26,997 nt of DNA from Firmicutes bacterium CAG:124 (lineage in GTDB: Bacteria > Bacillota > Clostridia > Oscillospirales > Oscillospiraceae): the NCBI GenBank assembly GCA_000432135.1, contig HF990571.1, forward strand, positions 1 through 26,997. Reading direction: 5' to 3'. The notes under the pieces were generated by a model, which was not told the DNA's origin, searched no databases, and saw only the letters and a program-made list of their open reading frames with translations. Below, piece after piece: positions 7,714 through 14,383 of the stretch; positions within the stretch are counted from its first letter, which is position 1, and every line of letters starts with the position of its first letter. Both the position numbers and the translations under genes were made by a program.

Positions 7714-7746
7714 GTTCCTACCAAGATAGAGAAAGGGCGGAGCGTA

Positions 7747-9081
7747 ATGTTTGTCCTGTTGGATATGGAGTGGATTGAGAGTCGTGGCGGTCATCGGAGT
7801 TTGACGCAGCTATACGCTGCGCGGGTCGATGCAAAGTGGAACACGATCCGTGCGTTTGACGCGCTGGTCTGTCCGCGCGAGCCCGGAACTGCGCCGTGGG
7901 AGCATCTGGCGTTCAACGGCTACGCTCCTGCTGAATTTTGCGCGTCGGATTCAGAGAAAAGCTGTGTCCAGCGTTTCTTCCGCTGGCTTCAGCCGGACGA
8001 CGTGATTTGCTGCTGGCACGTTGAAACAAAAAACACACTGAAAGCGCTGTACAGCCGCTATTTGTTCGGAACGTTTTCCACAACGGTGCGTTGCATGAAC
8101 CAAAAGGTCTATGCTGCTATCAAAGCACGCGAAATTCCGGCGCGTTCTCTTTACAAAATTGCGGAAGCGTGCGGGCTTTCCACGCCCGCGCCGGAGCACC
8201 AATCCAGCAACGATGTTGCCGTCATGCAGATGCTGTTTCAGGCGCTTGAACTCGCGCAGTCAAAAGCGCCCAAACGCGCGCCAGCCAAAGAACCGATCCC
8301 CAGACAGGAGCAAAACGCGAAAATCATTGCGGCATCGAGCTATAACTACCTGTACGCTCCAAATTCCGAGATCTTTCACTGCCGAAATTGCAAGCAGCTT
8401 CTGCGCGTGAAAGAACTTCTTGGCAGCGTGTACTATCAGACAGCTTCCCAAAATCGCCGCCCCTGCAAGCTGTGTCACCCAGACTTGCAGCCGATCATCG
8501 ACCGTCCGTCAAAGGAAGATGCAGAAGCGGAAACCGGAAAGTCGGAGCTTGTAAAAGCGCGGCTGCTTGGAAATCAGTGCGTGATCCTGCCGCAAACGCG
8601 CATTGTCGGCTGCTGCCACAACCTGTTGCATCCCGGAAAACTGACGAAGCGGCTTATGACGCAGCATAACTGCCTTGGGAAGAACTGCCGGTACTTCGAA
8701 AAATACGAGGACGCAGGATATTGGAAAGAATGCGACCGTAAGAAAGAGCAGAAACGGACGGCCAAACAGCTTCAGCGCATGAAACGGGAGCAGGAAGCCG
8801 CCACGGAAACGATACTGCAAAATCTCGCGGAGTTGTTTCAGTCTTACATAGACGATGCCGGTTACGCCATGCAAATCGTCCGCGTGGACACGGAACTGAC
8901 GAACCGATACCGCGTCTTTTATGTGTCCGAATATCCGTTTGCCGATGGAGACCGTTTCCCGAAGTTTTTAGAAACCGTCCGCTTTTTCTTCCCGGATTAT
9001 CGACTGAATCTCCGCCATATCCGCGACGTGGACGGTCATTTCGTGACGATCGAGGAATATCAGCAGCGGGCGCGGAAATAA
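7747..9081 (+). CDS. DnaQ-like 3'-5' exonuclease-fold protein with zinc clusters
   Basis: The protein has 444 residues. Residues 1-165 match the DEDDh exonuclease fold: motif I LLDMEWIE (Asp6, Glu8) and motif III HQSSNDVAVM (His151, Asp156). Motif II, WHVETKNTL (90-98), has Asn96 where the family usually has Asp, so activity may be altered. A CxxC pair (212, 215) and CKLC (240-243) form one zinc site. A second cluster, CCH (289-291) and HNCLGKNC (307-314), follows, then a basic coiled helix and a compact C-terminal domain. The start at 7747 follows AAAGGGCGGAG. It stands alone in its transcript. The target is unknown; defence or nucleic-acid processing is plausible. Confidence 0.7.
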   Translation: MFVLLDMEWIESRGGHRSLTQLYAARVDAKWNTIRAFDALVCPREPGTAPWEHLAFNGYAPAEFCASDSEKSCVQRFFRWLQPDDVICCWHVETKNTLKALYSRYLFGTFSTTVRCMNQKVYAAIKAREIPARSLYKIAEACGLSTPAPEHQSSNDVAVMQMLFQALELAQSKAPKRAPAKEPIPRQEQNAKIIAASSYNYLYAPNSEIFHCRNCKQLLRVKELLGSVYYQTASQNRRPCKLCHPDLQPIIDRPSKEDAEAETGKSELVKARLLGNQCVILPQTRIVGCCHNLLHPGKLTKRLMTQHNCLGKNCRYFEKYEDAGYWKECDRKKEQKRTAKQLQRMKREQEAATETILQNLAELFQSYIDDAGYAMQIVRVDTELTNRYRVFYVSEYPFADGDRFPKFLETVRFFFPDYRLNLRHIRDVDGHFVTIEEYQQRARK

Positions 9082-9111
9082 ACGTCCTCCCCAAAACGCC
9101 CATAAATGCAG

Positions 9112-9140
9112 TTGAGCCTTACCCATTTCTCTGCTACAAT
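9112..9140 (+). promoter_or_regulatory. Promoter of the deformylase-ferredoxin-YjbR operon
   Basis: TTGAGC (9112-9117), exactly 17 bp, then TACAAT (9135-9140) preceded by TGC. It lies 34 bp upstream of the deformylase-like start, which has GGAGG at 9163-9167. Confidence 0.75.
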
Positions 9141-9174
9141 AGCCACATAAGAAACACGCAGCGGAGGTTTTCCC

Positions 9175-9585
9175 ATGATCCGTGAAATCTGCAAAGATGA
9201 ATTCTTTTTATCTCAAAAGTCAGAACATGCCACGGCTGACGATTTGGCAATCGTGCAGGATTTATTGGACACGCTGGCCGCGCACAAGGATGGCTGCGTG
9301 GGCATGGCGGCGAATATGATTGGCGTCAACAAGCGCATTATCGCGTTTGACAATATTGGCGAGTACATGGCCATGTTCAATCCGGTGATCGTCAAAAAAT
9401 CCGCGCCGTATGACGCGGAGGAGGGCTGCCTGTCCCTGACCGGCATGCGGAAAACAAAGCGTTATCAGACCATCAAGGTGCAGTGGCAGAATGAGCAGTT
9501 CCAGACGCGCATTAAAACGTTCACCGGCTGGGCGGCGCAGATCATTCAGCATGAAATTGACCATTGTGAGGGGATTTTGATATGA
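9175..9585 (+). CDS. def: Peptide deformylase-like protein (short subfamily)
   Basis: The protein has 136 residues. Deformylases remove the formyl group from the N-terminal methionine of new proteins. Metal ligands are Cys85 in EGCLSL and His126/His130 in HEIDH, with Glu127 as catalytic base. Motif 1 reads CVGMAANMIG (41-50) where classical enzymes have GxGxAAPQxG, so the conserved glutamine is a methionine. The protein ends four residues after HEIDHCEG and lacks the C-terminal helix of longer forms. It overlaps the next gene by 4 nt (ATGA). It belongs to a short family frequent in Clostridia; it is probably not the only deformylase in the cell. Confidence 0.85.
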   Translation: MIREICKDEFFLSQKSEHATADDLAIVQDLLDTLAAHKDGCVGMAANMIGVNKRIIAFDNIGEYMAMFNPVIVKKSAPYDAEEGCLSLTGMRKTKRYQTIKVQWQNEQFQTRIKTFTGWAAQIIQHEIDHCEGILI

Positions 9586-10331
9586 TTTTGTATTTTTCCG
9601 GCACTGGAAACAGCAAATATGTCGCCAAGCGAATCGCAGACGCGCTGGGCGATGCGCTTGTGAACCTGAACGACCGCATCAAATCCGGTGACACTTCGCC
9701 CGTCGAAACCGGCGAGCGAGTTATTATCGTCACGCCGACTTATGCCTGGCGTATTCCGCGCGTCGTGCGCGACTGGCTACTAAAAACGGAGCTGCACGGA
9801 GCGAAAAACGTATGGTTTGTCATGACCTGCGGCAGCGAGATCGGCAACGCCGACAAGTACAATCGCGAACTCTGTACGGAAAAGGGACTTTCCTGCATGG
9901 GCACGACGCAGATCGTCATGCCAGAGAATTATATTGCGATGTTTTCTGCACCGAAGACGGATGAAGCGCGGAAAATCGTCGCCCAAGCCGAGCCCAGCAT
10001 CGACCAAGCAATTGCGGCGATTCAGCGCAATCAGCCGTTCGCGCCGACGCGGAACAATCTCTACGACCGCTTTATGAGCGGCCCGGTCAATCCGATTTTC
10101 TACAAGTGCTTCGTCAAAGCGAACGCCTTTACCGCGTCAAGCGCCTGCATCGGCTGCGGGCAGTGCGTGAAGCGCTGTCCAATGAATAACGTCGCGCTCA
10201 AAGACGGCAAGCCGTCCTGGGGCAAAAACTGCACCCACTGCATGGCGTGCATCTGCTACTGTCCGGTCAGCGCGATCGAGTACGGCAAAAAGAGCGTTGG
10301 TCAGCCACGGTATCATTTTGAAGCGTTGTGA
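9582..10331 (+). CDS. EFR1-family flavodoxin-ferredoxin fusion protein
   Basis: The protein has 249 residues. The N-terminal MILYFSGTGNSKYVAKRIAD is the FMN-binding phosphate loop of flavodoxins, with TPTYAWRIP contributing to the second flavin loop. The C-terminal third has two 4Fe-4S motifs, CIGCGQCVKRCP and CTHCMACICYCP. The fusion suits a cytoplasmic electron carrier in anaerobes. It is joined by 4-nt overlaps to the deformylase-like gene before it and by close spacing to the YjbR gene after it, so the three are co-translated. The redox partner is unknown. Confidence 0.9.
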   Translation: MILYFSGTGNSKYVAKRIADALGDALVNLNDRIKSGDTSPVETGERVIIVTPTYAWRIPRVVRDWLLKTELHGAKNVWFVMTCGSEIGNADKYNRELCTEKGLSCMGTTQIVMPENYIAMFSAPKTDEARKIVAQAEPSIDQAIAAIQRNQPFAPTRNNLYDRFMSGPVNPIFYKCFVKANAFTASSACIGCGQCVKRCPMNNVALKDGKPSWGKNCTHCMACICYCPVSAIEYGKKSVGQPRYHFEAL

Positions 10332-10339
10332 GGTCTGAA

Positions 10340-10735
10340 ATGAATCGTGAAGAATTAGAAGCCTATATTCTGAACCACTACTCTACCCTACCGGATTATC
10401 CTTGGGCGGATACGCCGCGCGCCGCCGTTTTCCGTCATGCGGGCAATCGGAAATGGTTTGCGCTGATGATGGAAGTGCCGCGCGGCAGGCTTGGACTTCC
10501 AGGGGCGGAGCCGCTGGACATTGTCAATTTTAAGTGCGACCCGATTTTGATTTCGTCCCTGCGCGGCGAGACTGGCATTTTTCCGGCGTACCACATGAAC
10601 AAAGCAAGCTGGATCACCGCCTCGCTGGACGGCAGCGTGCCCGCAGAAACGATCGAGCTTTTGCTGGATGTGAGCTATGAGCTGACCAAGCCGAAGCCTC
10701 GCAGGAAAGCGGCAAAGGGTAAAGAGAACGAATAA
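10340..10735 (+). CDS. MmcQ/YjbR family DNA-binding protein
   Basis: The protein has 131 residues. The start MNREELEAYILNHY, then LPDYPWADTPRAAVFRHAGNRKWFALMM, the section LDIVNFKCDPILISSLRG, and MNKASWITASLDG match the YjbR/CyaY-like fold family. It ends in a lysine-rich tail. The ATG at 10340 has GAGGT 5-9 nt upstream and matches the family's usual start; the GTG at 10328 overlaps the previous stop. Family members bind DNA in vitro, but the cellular role is unclear. It is the last gene of a three-gene operon closed by the terminator at 10721. Confidence 0.85.
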   Translation: MNREELEAYILNHYSTLPDYPWADTPRAAVFRHAGNRKWFALMMEVPRGRLGLPGAEPLDIVNFKCDPILISSLRGETGIFPAYHMNKASWITASLDGSVPAETIELLLDVSYELTKPKPRRKAAKGKENE

Positions 10736-10756
10736 CCGTTCTCTTTCCTGTTTTCT
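10721..10756 (+). terminator. Terminator of the deformylase-YjbR operon
   Basis: AAAGAGAACG (10721-10730) and CGTTCTCTTT (10737-10746) form a perfect 10-bp stem with a T-rich tail. The stop codon of the YjbR gene lies in the loop. Confidence 0.75.
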
Positions 10757-10885
10757 ATGTGCGCGAAGCTGTCGCCTGTTTTCGCAAAAAGCATCGCTTC
10801 TCCAAATCCGGGTTGCAGAGCAGCGGCAGGATTTCTACCGTCGTGGCGTCGTATCTGCAACCGACGTATATTGCAAGAAGTAACC

Positions 10886-10925
10886 AAAAAGGACTGCACC
10901 CGTTCGCATGAGCAGGTGCGGTCCT
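10886..10925 (-). terminator. Terminator of the Fic gene
   Basis: On the minus strand AGGACCGCACC and GGTGCAGTCCT pair with one wobble and are followed by TTTTTGG, 28 bp after the Fic stop codon. Upstream, 10757-10885 holds only a 9-bp inverted repeat (10811-10819, 10854-10862) and no gene. Confidence 0.75.
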
Positions 10926-10953
10926 CTAAAAAGTCGCTCGTATTGAACGGAAT

Positions 10954-12000
10954 CTAATTTAGCCTGAAATAGCAGGTATTTTTCCCTTTTCCTTCTTTTT
11001 TCAGTTCTCCGGCTGCAACCAACTTCCGCAAGGCGCCCTCAATGGAACTGTCGCTGAGCGTCGGGCAAAGCTCCCGGATGTCCTGCTTATTGAACCGCCC
11101 GATTCTGTTTTTGCTTGCTCTGCGTACCATTTCCAGTGCGGGCAGCTTGGTTTCCACAAGCGCCATACGATCTTCAAAGTTTTTATACGCCGCAAGGATC
11201 GTCCCGAGCAGGTACTTGATGAATGGCACTACATCCTCCGTGCCTTCGTGCCAGCCGATTTGCGCCTGTGCAAGTGCGGCGTAATACAGCTCCTTGTTTT
11301 TGGCGATTTTGGCTTCCAAGGAGATATACTTGCCGACATAAAAACCGTTTCGATACAAAAGCAGCGTCGTGAGCAATCGGCTCATTCTTCCGTTGCCGTC
11401 ATTGAAGGGATGGATGCACAAAAAGTCATGGATGAAAACCGGGATTGCAATCAACGGCTCCAGTTCCATATTGCCAATTACACGGTTGTATTCCTCGCAG
11501 ATTCTATCCAGCGCTTCCGGCGTCTCATAAGGGGCAAGCGGCGTGAACAGCGTTTCCACATGACCGTCCGGATAGGTAGCGGTGATATAATTCTGTGTGA
11601 TCTTTGTGCGTCCCGCAAGCGGGTTATTCATATGGCTGTAGAGGATTTTGTGAAGCTGCAGGATGTAGTTCTGCGTGATTGGCATCGCGTCAAAGCTCTC
11701 GTGAATGATACTCAGCACATCGCGGTAACCGGCGATCTCCTGCTCATCCCGGTTCCTCGGCGTGGTTTTCTCCTTGACAAGCTGCCGGATTCGGGTACTC
11801 GTGGTGACAATGCCCTCAATGGCGTTCGATGCCTCGGTGCTCTGTATCTTGGCAATCTCCACGAGCTTTTCGAGTTCCACCGGGCGCTGCTTCAAATACA
11901 GTTCCTGCTTCCCGGCTTCCTTGTATATGGCCGCAATCAGACCAAGAACGTCCGAGTCCCACTTTTGTTGCCTGATTGCAGAGTAATTGAAGGTTATCAT
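10954..12000 (-). CDS. Fic family protein (probable AMP-transferase), with winged-helix C-terminus
   Basis: The protein has 348 residues. The active-site motif HPFNDGNGRMSR (197-208) is complete, with His197 as catalytic base. SNAIEG (58-63) in the N-terminal helix fits the inhibitory motif S/T-xxx-E-G/N of class II Fic proteins, so activity is probably self-restrained. The C-terminal 70 residues look like a winged helix, which could read the operator array in the promoter. Fic enzymes transfer AMP from ATP to target proteins. The ATG at 12000 overlaps a TAAGGGA motif and follows GGAGG. It is a single gene, a frequent mobile-element cargo; the target is unknown. Confidence 0.9.
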   Translation of the reverse strand: MITFNYSAIRQQKWDSDVLGLIAAIYKEAGKQELYLKQRPVELEKLVEIAKIQSTEASNAIEGIVTTSTRIRQLVKEKTTPRNRDEQEIAGYRDVLSIIHESFDAMPITQNYILQLHKILYSHMNNPLAGRTKITQNYITATYPDGHVETLFTPLAPYETPEALDRICEEYNRVIGNMELEPLIAIPVFIHDFLCIHPFNDGNGRMSRLLTTLLLYRNGFYVGKYISLEAKIAKNKELYYAALAQAQIGWHEGTEDVVPFIKYLLGTILAAYKNFEDRMALVETKLPALEMVRRASKNRIGRFNKQDIRELCPTLSDSSIEGALRKLVAAGELKKEGKGKNTCYFRLN

Positions 12001-12101
12001 TCCCTTACCTCCATTCTGTTTCCCTTAAATATTAGAATAAAATAAGGGAATAATCAATGGCTGTGCGATAAATCCCTTACTATTATGCCTGAATTAAGGG
12101 G
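11998..12101 (-). promoter_or_regulatory. Fic promoter with five TAAGGG motifs
   Basis: On the minus strand TTGATT (12057-12052), 17 bp, TAATAT (12034-12029) form the promoter. TAAGGG or its complement occurs at about 12002-12007, 12022-12027, 12043-12048, 12074-12079 and 12095-12100. The pair TTCCCTTA (12020-12027) and TAAGGGAA (12043-12050) is a perfect inverted repeat straddling the -10 box. Confidence 0.7.
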
Positions 12102-12125
12102 TTTATAATCTTAGTCGTAAACCGC

Positions 12126-12165
12126 CTATTCTTTGTTTATGGCGACGCAACCTTTGAACTGCTGC
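12126..12165 (+). repeat. Dispersed hairpin repeat, copy C
   Basis: It begins CTATTCTTTGTTTATGGCGA and ends CTTTGAACTGCTGC. It is related to copies A and D with scattered changes; its hairpin pairing is imperfect. The rest of the gap to 12242 holds no gene. Confidence 0.6.
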
Positions 12166-12242
12166 TTTTGAAGAAGCTACTTGCAGATAAATTTGTTTCA
12201 CGCTGGGAACGTTCTTTCTTGAAGTCTCTCTACAAATACGAC

Positions 12243-12271
12243 TTGATTTTATATCACTTTGGTGATACTAT
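12243..12271 (+). promoter_or_regulatory. Promoter and operator of the DUF3990/Xre pair
   Basis: TTGATT (12243-12248), 17 bp, TACTAT (12266-12271). The palindrome TATCACTTTGGTGATA (12252-12267) fills the spacer, so a bound dimer would block polymerase. The HTH antitoxin of the operon is the obvious candidate ligand. Confidence 0.7.
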
Positions 12272-12303
12272 TGCAGATAGAGATATGCAGGAGGGACACA
12301 CAG

Positions 12304-12996
12304 ATGAATCAGAAAATCACACTGTATCACGGCTCCGAGCAGCTTGTGGAAACGCCGACTTTCGGGTTGGGCAAGAAAAACAATGACTTCGGTCTTGGCT
12401 TTTACTGCACGGAAAGCGAAGAACTTGCGAAAGAATGGGCCGTGTCCTCTCTGCGCAATGGCTTTGCCAATCGTTACAGTCTTGATACGGAATACCTGAA
12501 AATCTTGAATCTGAACAGTCCGGACTATACAATCCTGAACTGGATCGCCGTTTTAGTGGAGCACCGCCTGTTTTCCATCAAAACCCCGGCAGCGCAGCGG
12601 GCAAAACGGTACTTGATTGACAATTTCAGCGTCAACGTCAATGCCTATGACCTGATTATTGGCTATCGCGCTGATGACTCCTATTTTGACTATGCCGAGT
12701 CTTTCTTAAATAACGGAATTTCCGTACAGCAGCTTGCAAAAGCCATGCGGCTGGGAAAGCTGGGAGAGCAGATCGTCGTCAAGTCCAAATATGCGTTCTC
12801 GCTGCTGCATTACGAGGGATTTTCCATCGCAGAAAAGGAAAAATATTATGTTCTTCGCAAGGCCCGGAACGATGAAGCCGATCAACATTATGTGAGCATA
12901 CTTGAAGAAGAAACCGATGGCCTGTATATGCTGGATATTCTGAGAGGAGGCATTCAAAACGATGACCCACGCATACCAAGAAATGTATCTAAGTAA
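12304..12996 (+). CDS. DUF3990 protein, probable ADP-ribosyltransferase-like toxin
   Basis: The protein has 230 residues. ITLYHGSEQLVETPTFGLGK then NDFGLGFYCTESEELAKEWA (residues 5-46) is the DUF3990 signature. YHGS and GLGFYCT resemble the NAD-binding core of ADP-ribosyltransferase folds. The ATG at 12304 follows GGAGGG; the earlier in-frame start overlaps the promoter. The gene overlaps the following HTH gene by 35 nt, a layout typical of toxin-antitoxin pairs. The toxin role is inferred from the family's fold relation and the partner gene. Confidence 0.7.
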   Translation: MNQKITLYHGSEQLVETPTFGLGKKNNDFGLGFYCTESEELAKEWAVSSLRNGFANRYSLDTEYLKILNLNSPDYTILNWIAVLVEHRLFSIKTPAAQRAKRYLIDNFSVNVNAYDLIIGYRADDSYFDYAESFLNNGISVQQLAKAMRLGKLGEQIVVKSKYAFSLLHYEGFSIAEKEKYYVLRKARNDEADQHYVSILEEETDGLYMLDILRGGIQNDDPRIPRNVSK

Positions 12997-13600
12997 CGCA
13001 CAGGCGCTGCTGGGCGACGCTTTTGACTATGCCATCAACGCCTGCAGTATTTCAGGAAATGACTTTGTGAAGCTATTTTCCGTAAGCTCTGTCAGCAAGC
13101 GAATCGAGAATGGTGAGCCTGCTTATCTGGCAGGAAAAAGCGGAATTGAAGTCGTGGCAGATGTTCTTGTCGAGACGGCCGGCAAAACGCCAACTGCCAA
13201 ACCGCAGGTAACGTTCAGCCGTTCTAAAGAGTATTGGATCGGCTGGGCTATCGCGTACTATCAATGGTTCTCCGGCAGGAAATTCGGCGATATTTTCAAG
13301 GTCCTTTCGTTCGAGGATTTGCAGCAGATGTACGCTCCGCTTCACGAAGCAGACATCAGCAAATTTGCCGATATCGCCGATGCCAAAGTGCGTGCGTATT
13401 TTACAGATACCAATCTCAAGCGCATCCGCACGACCTACGGCTGCACACAAGCAGAGCTTGCCAAGCGAAGCGGCGTCAGCCTCCGGTCAATTCAAATGTA
13501 CGAGCAGCACAACAAGGATATCAATAAAGCCAGCGCGGAGACGGTTCTCAGCCTCGCAAAAGTCCTTGGCTGCACGATGGAGGATCTTCTGGAAAAGTGA
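12962..13600 (+). CDS. HTH protein, probable antitoxin of the DUF3990 pair
   Basis: The protein has 212 residues. The C-terminal TNLKRIRTTYGCTQAELAKRSGVSLRSIQMYEQ and ETVLSLAKVLGCTMEDLLEK are a complete Xre/Cro helix-turn-helix. The N-terminal 140 residues are helical, with WIGWAIAYYQWFSGRKFGDI, and probably bind the toxin. A start at 12962 inside the toxin gene is supported by AGGAGG 8 nt upstream. It likely neutralises the toxin and represses the promoter at 12243 through its palindrome. No clear terminator follows before repeat copy D. Confidence 0.7.
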   Translation: MTHAYQEMYLSNAQALLGDAFDYAINACSISGNDFVKLFSVSSVSKRIENGEPAYLAGKSGIEVVADVLVETAGKTPTAKPQVTFSRSKEYWIGWAIAYYQWFSGRKFGDIFKVLSFEDLQQMYAPLHEADISKFADIADAKVRAYFTDTNLKRIRTTYGCTQAELAKRSGVSLRSIQMYEQHNKDINKASAETVLSLAKVLGCTMEDLLEK

Positions 13601-13613
13601 TCTTCGTGATGGG

Positions 13614-13652
13614 GCTATTCTTTGTCTATAGCGGCTCAATCTTTGAGTTGCT
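13614..13652 (+). repeat. Dispersed hairpin repeat, copy D
   Basis: It begins GCTATTCTTTGTCTATAGCG. AGCGGCTCAA (13630-13639) pairs with TTGAGTTGCT (13643-13652) over 10 bp including two G-U pairs, with a 3-nt loop. It is the best-folding copy of the family after copy E. Confidence 0.65.
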
Positions 13653-13721
13653 ACCCCGCAGAAACCACTTGCATAACCCTCTGCCCAGAGTTACAATGCA
13701 GACACCTTGAACATAGAAAAC

Positions 13722-13752
13722 GCTTCCCGTTCTTTTGAGCGGGAAGCATTTT
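13722..13752 (+). terminator. Hairpin terminator
   Basis: GCTTCCCG (13722-13729) and CGGGAAGC (13740-13747) are followed by ATTTTT. It may end the toxin-antitoxin transcript. AAAA upstream makes it potentially bidirectional. Confidence 0.6.
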
Positions 13753-13887
13753 TGACCACATGGATTACTACAGACACGCGCGGAACAGGCGGAAATGGGG
13801 GTTCAAAAGAGGGTACGAGAGTAACGGAATACGAGCGGAAATGATGAAAAATCATTGGAAACGTCCGAAAAAAGTTTTCGGTTCCTG

Positions 13888-13932
13888 TTTGGGACCACGA
13901 GGCCGCTGGTTCGAAACCAGTCACTCGGACCA
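13888..13932 (+). tRNA. 3' fragment of a tRNA gene, probably tRNA-Pro(UGG); attachment site
   Basis: The segment starts at an anticodon loop TTTGGGA (13888-13894, anticodon TGG), then CCACG, a five-base variable loop, the T arm GCTGG-TTCGAAA-CCAGT, the 3' acceptor strand CACTCGG, A and CCA (13930-13932). No matching 5' acceptor (CCGAGTG), D arm or 5' anticodon stem precedes it. It is therefore only the 3' half. Such fragments mark the far end of elements inserted into tRNA genes by tyrosine integrases. The proline identity rests on the anticodon loop alone. Confidence 0.7.
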
Positions 13933-13970
13933 GAAAACCCGCTGAAATCATAAGATTTCAGCGGGTTTTC
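13933..13970 (+). terminator. tRNA-gene terminator
   Basis: A 17-bp perfect stem, GAAAACCCGCTGAAATC (13933-13949) and its complement (13954-13970), with loop ATAA, starts one base after CCA. The distal arm supplies the T run GGGTTTTC. It looks like the native terminator of the interrupted tRNA gene. Confidence 0.85.
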
Positions 13971-13999
13971 TATGTAAATTATTCGATTTTTTCAAAAAG

Positions 14000-14036
14000 C
14001 TATTCTTTGCTTCTTGCGGCGCAGGATTTGCGCCGC
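14000..14036 (+). repeat. Dispersed hairpin repeat, divergent copy E
   Basis: It begins CTATTCTTTGCTTCTTGCGG. GCGGCGCA (14016-14023) pairs with TGCGCCGC (14029-14036). The first 11 bases match copy D; the stem has changed on both sides together, so the hairpin rather than the sequence is kept. Confidence 0.5.
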
Positions 14037-14058
14037 GGGTTCGATGATCCAGAATTTG

Positions 14059-14280
14059 TCAGGCAAATAAAATAAGTGCAACGCCTGCGATTAGCAGAGC
14101 AATACCAACAACAAACTCTACCAGTCCGACTCTCTTTGCATATGCTTCATTCTTCCGACCATCTTGAAAGTCTGCCTCAAAACCGTTGATGAGATTATAT
14201 TTCTTTTTGAAATAAATGAAGTATCCAAACAGTAGAAACGCCAGTCCCAGCACTACGGCCAATGCCTTTAGGAATATCAT
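14059..14280 (-). CDS. DUF3784 small membrane protein
   Basis: The protein has 73 residues and two membrane helices: residues 2-22 (FLKALAVVLGLAFLLFGYF) and about 52-72 (VEFVVGIALLIAGVALILF). They are joined by a basic loop KKKYNLINGFEADFQDGRKN that is typical of DUF3784. The ATG at 14280 follows GGAGG with 7 nt spacing, and a strong promoter lies just upstream. Its function is unknown. It is just outside the tRNA attachment fragment. Confidence 0.8.
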   Translation of the reverse strand: MIFLKALAVVLGLAFLLFGYFIYFKKKYNLINGFEADFQDGRKNEAYAKRVGLVEFVVGIALLIAGVALILFA

Positions 14281-14311
14281 ATAAACACCTCCGTAAATTC
14301 TGATTTGTTTC

Positions 14312-14340
14312 ATTATAGCAAACGATCTGGCAAAGCGCAA
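14312..14340 (-). promoter_or_regulatory. Promoter of the DUF3784 gene
   Basis: On the minus strand TTGCGC (14340-14335), 17 bp, TATAAT (14317-14312). The segment from here to the GGAGG is closely related to 22391-22450. Confidence 0.8.
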
Positions 14341-14342
14341 TC

Positions 14343-14368
14343 GCAGCCGCCCGACACCGGGCGGCTGC
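14343..14368 (-). terminator. GC-rich hairpin, possible terminator
   Basis: GCAGCCGCCCG and CGGGCGGCTGC form an 11-bp perfect stem with loop ACAC. It lies after the integrase-arm-like gene, 15 bp past its stop at 14384, on the minus strand. No T run follows, so termination is uncertain. Confidence 0.45.
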
Positions 14369-14383
14369 ATCCCGTTCATTCGA

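Larger units (their letters stand above)
7328..7746. other. Divergent AT-rich intergenic region
   Basis: There is no gene. It carries the leftward promoter at 7477-7505, a weak copy of the dispersed repeat at 7549-7585, and the rightward promoter at about 7702-7713. The leftward 5' leader is about 140 nt and shows no strong hairpin. Confidence 0.55.
13601..13887. other. Non-coding end of the element
   Basis: It holds the dispersed repeat (13614-13652), a hairpin (13722-13752) and an AT-mixed stretch up to the tRNA fragment with no supported gene. The open frame on the minus strand across the tRNA fragment is spurious. Confidence 0.5.

Noticed and set aside
10757..10957. 66-residue + strand frame between the YjbR and Fic genes
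   Set aside because: It has no ribosome site and no motifs, and runs through the Fic terminator.
13691..13951. 86-residue minus-strand frame with VRVTGFEPAASWSQT
   Set aside because: It is the antisense reading of the tRNA fragment, a well-known source of spurious proteins, and has no supporting context.
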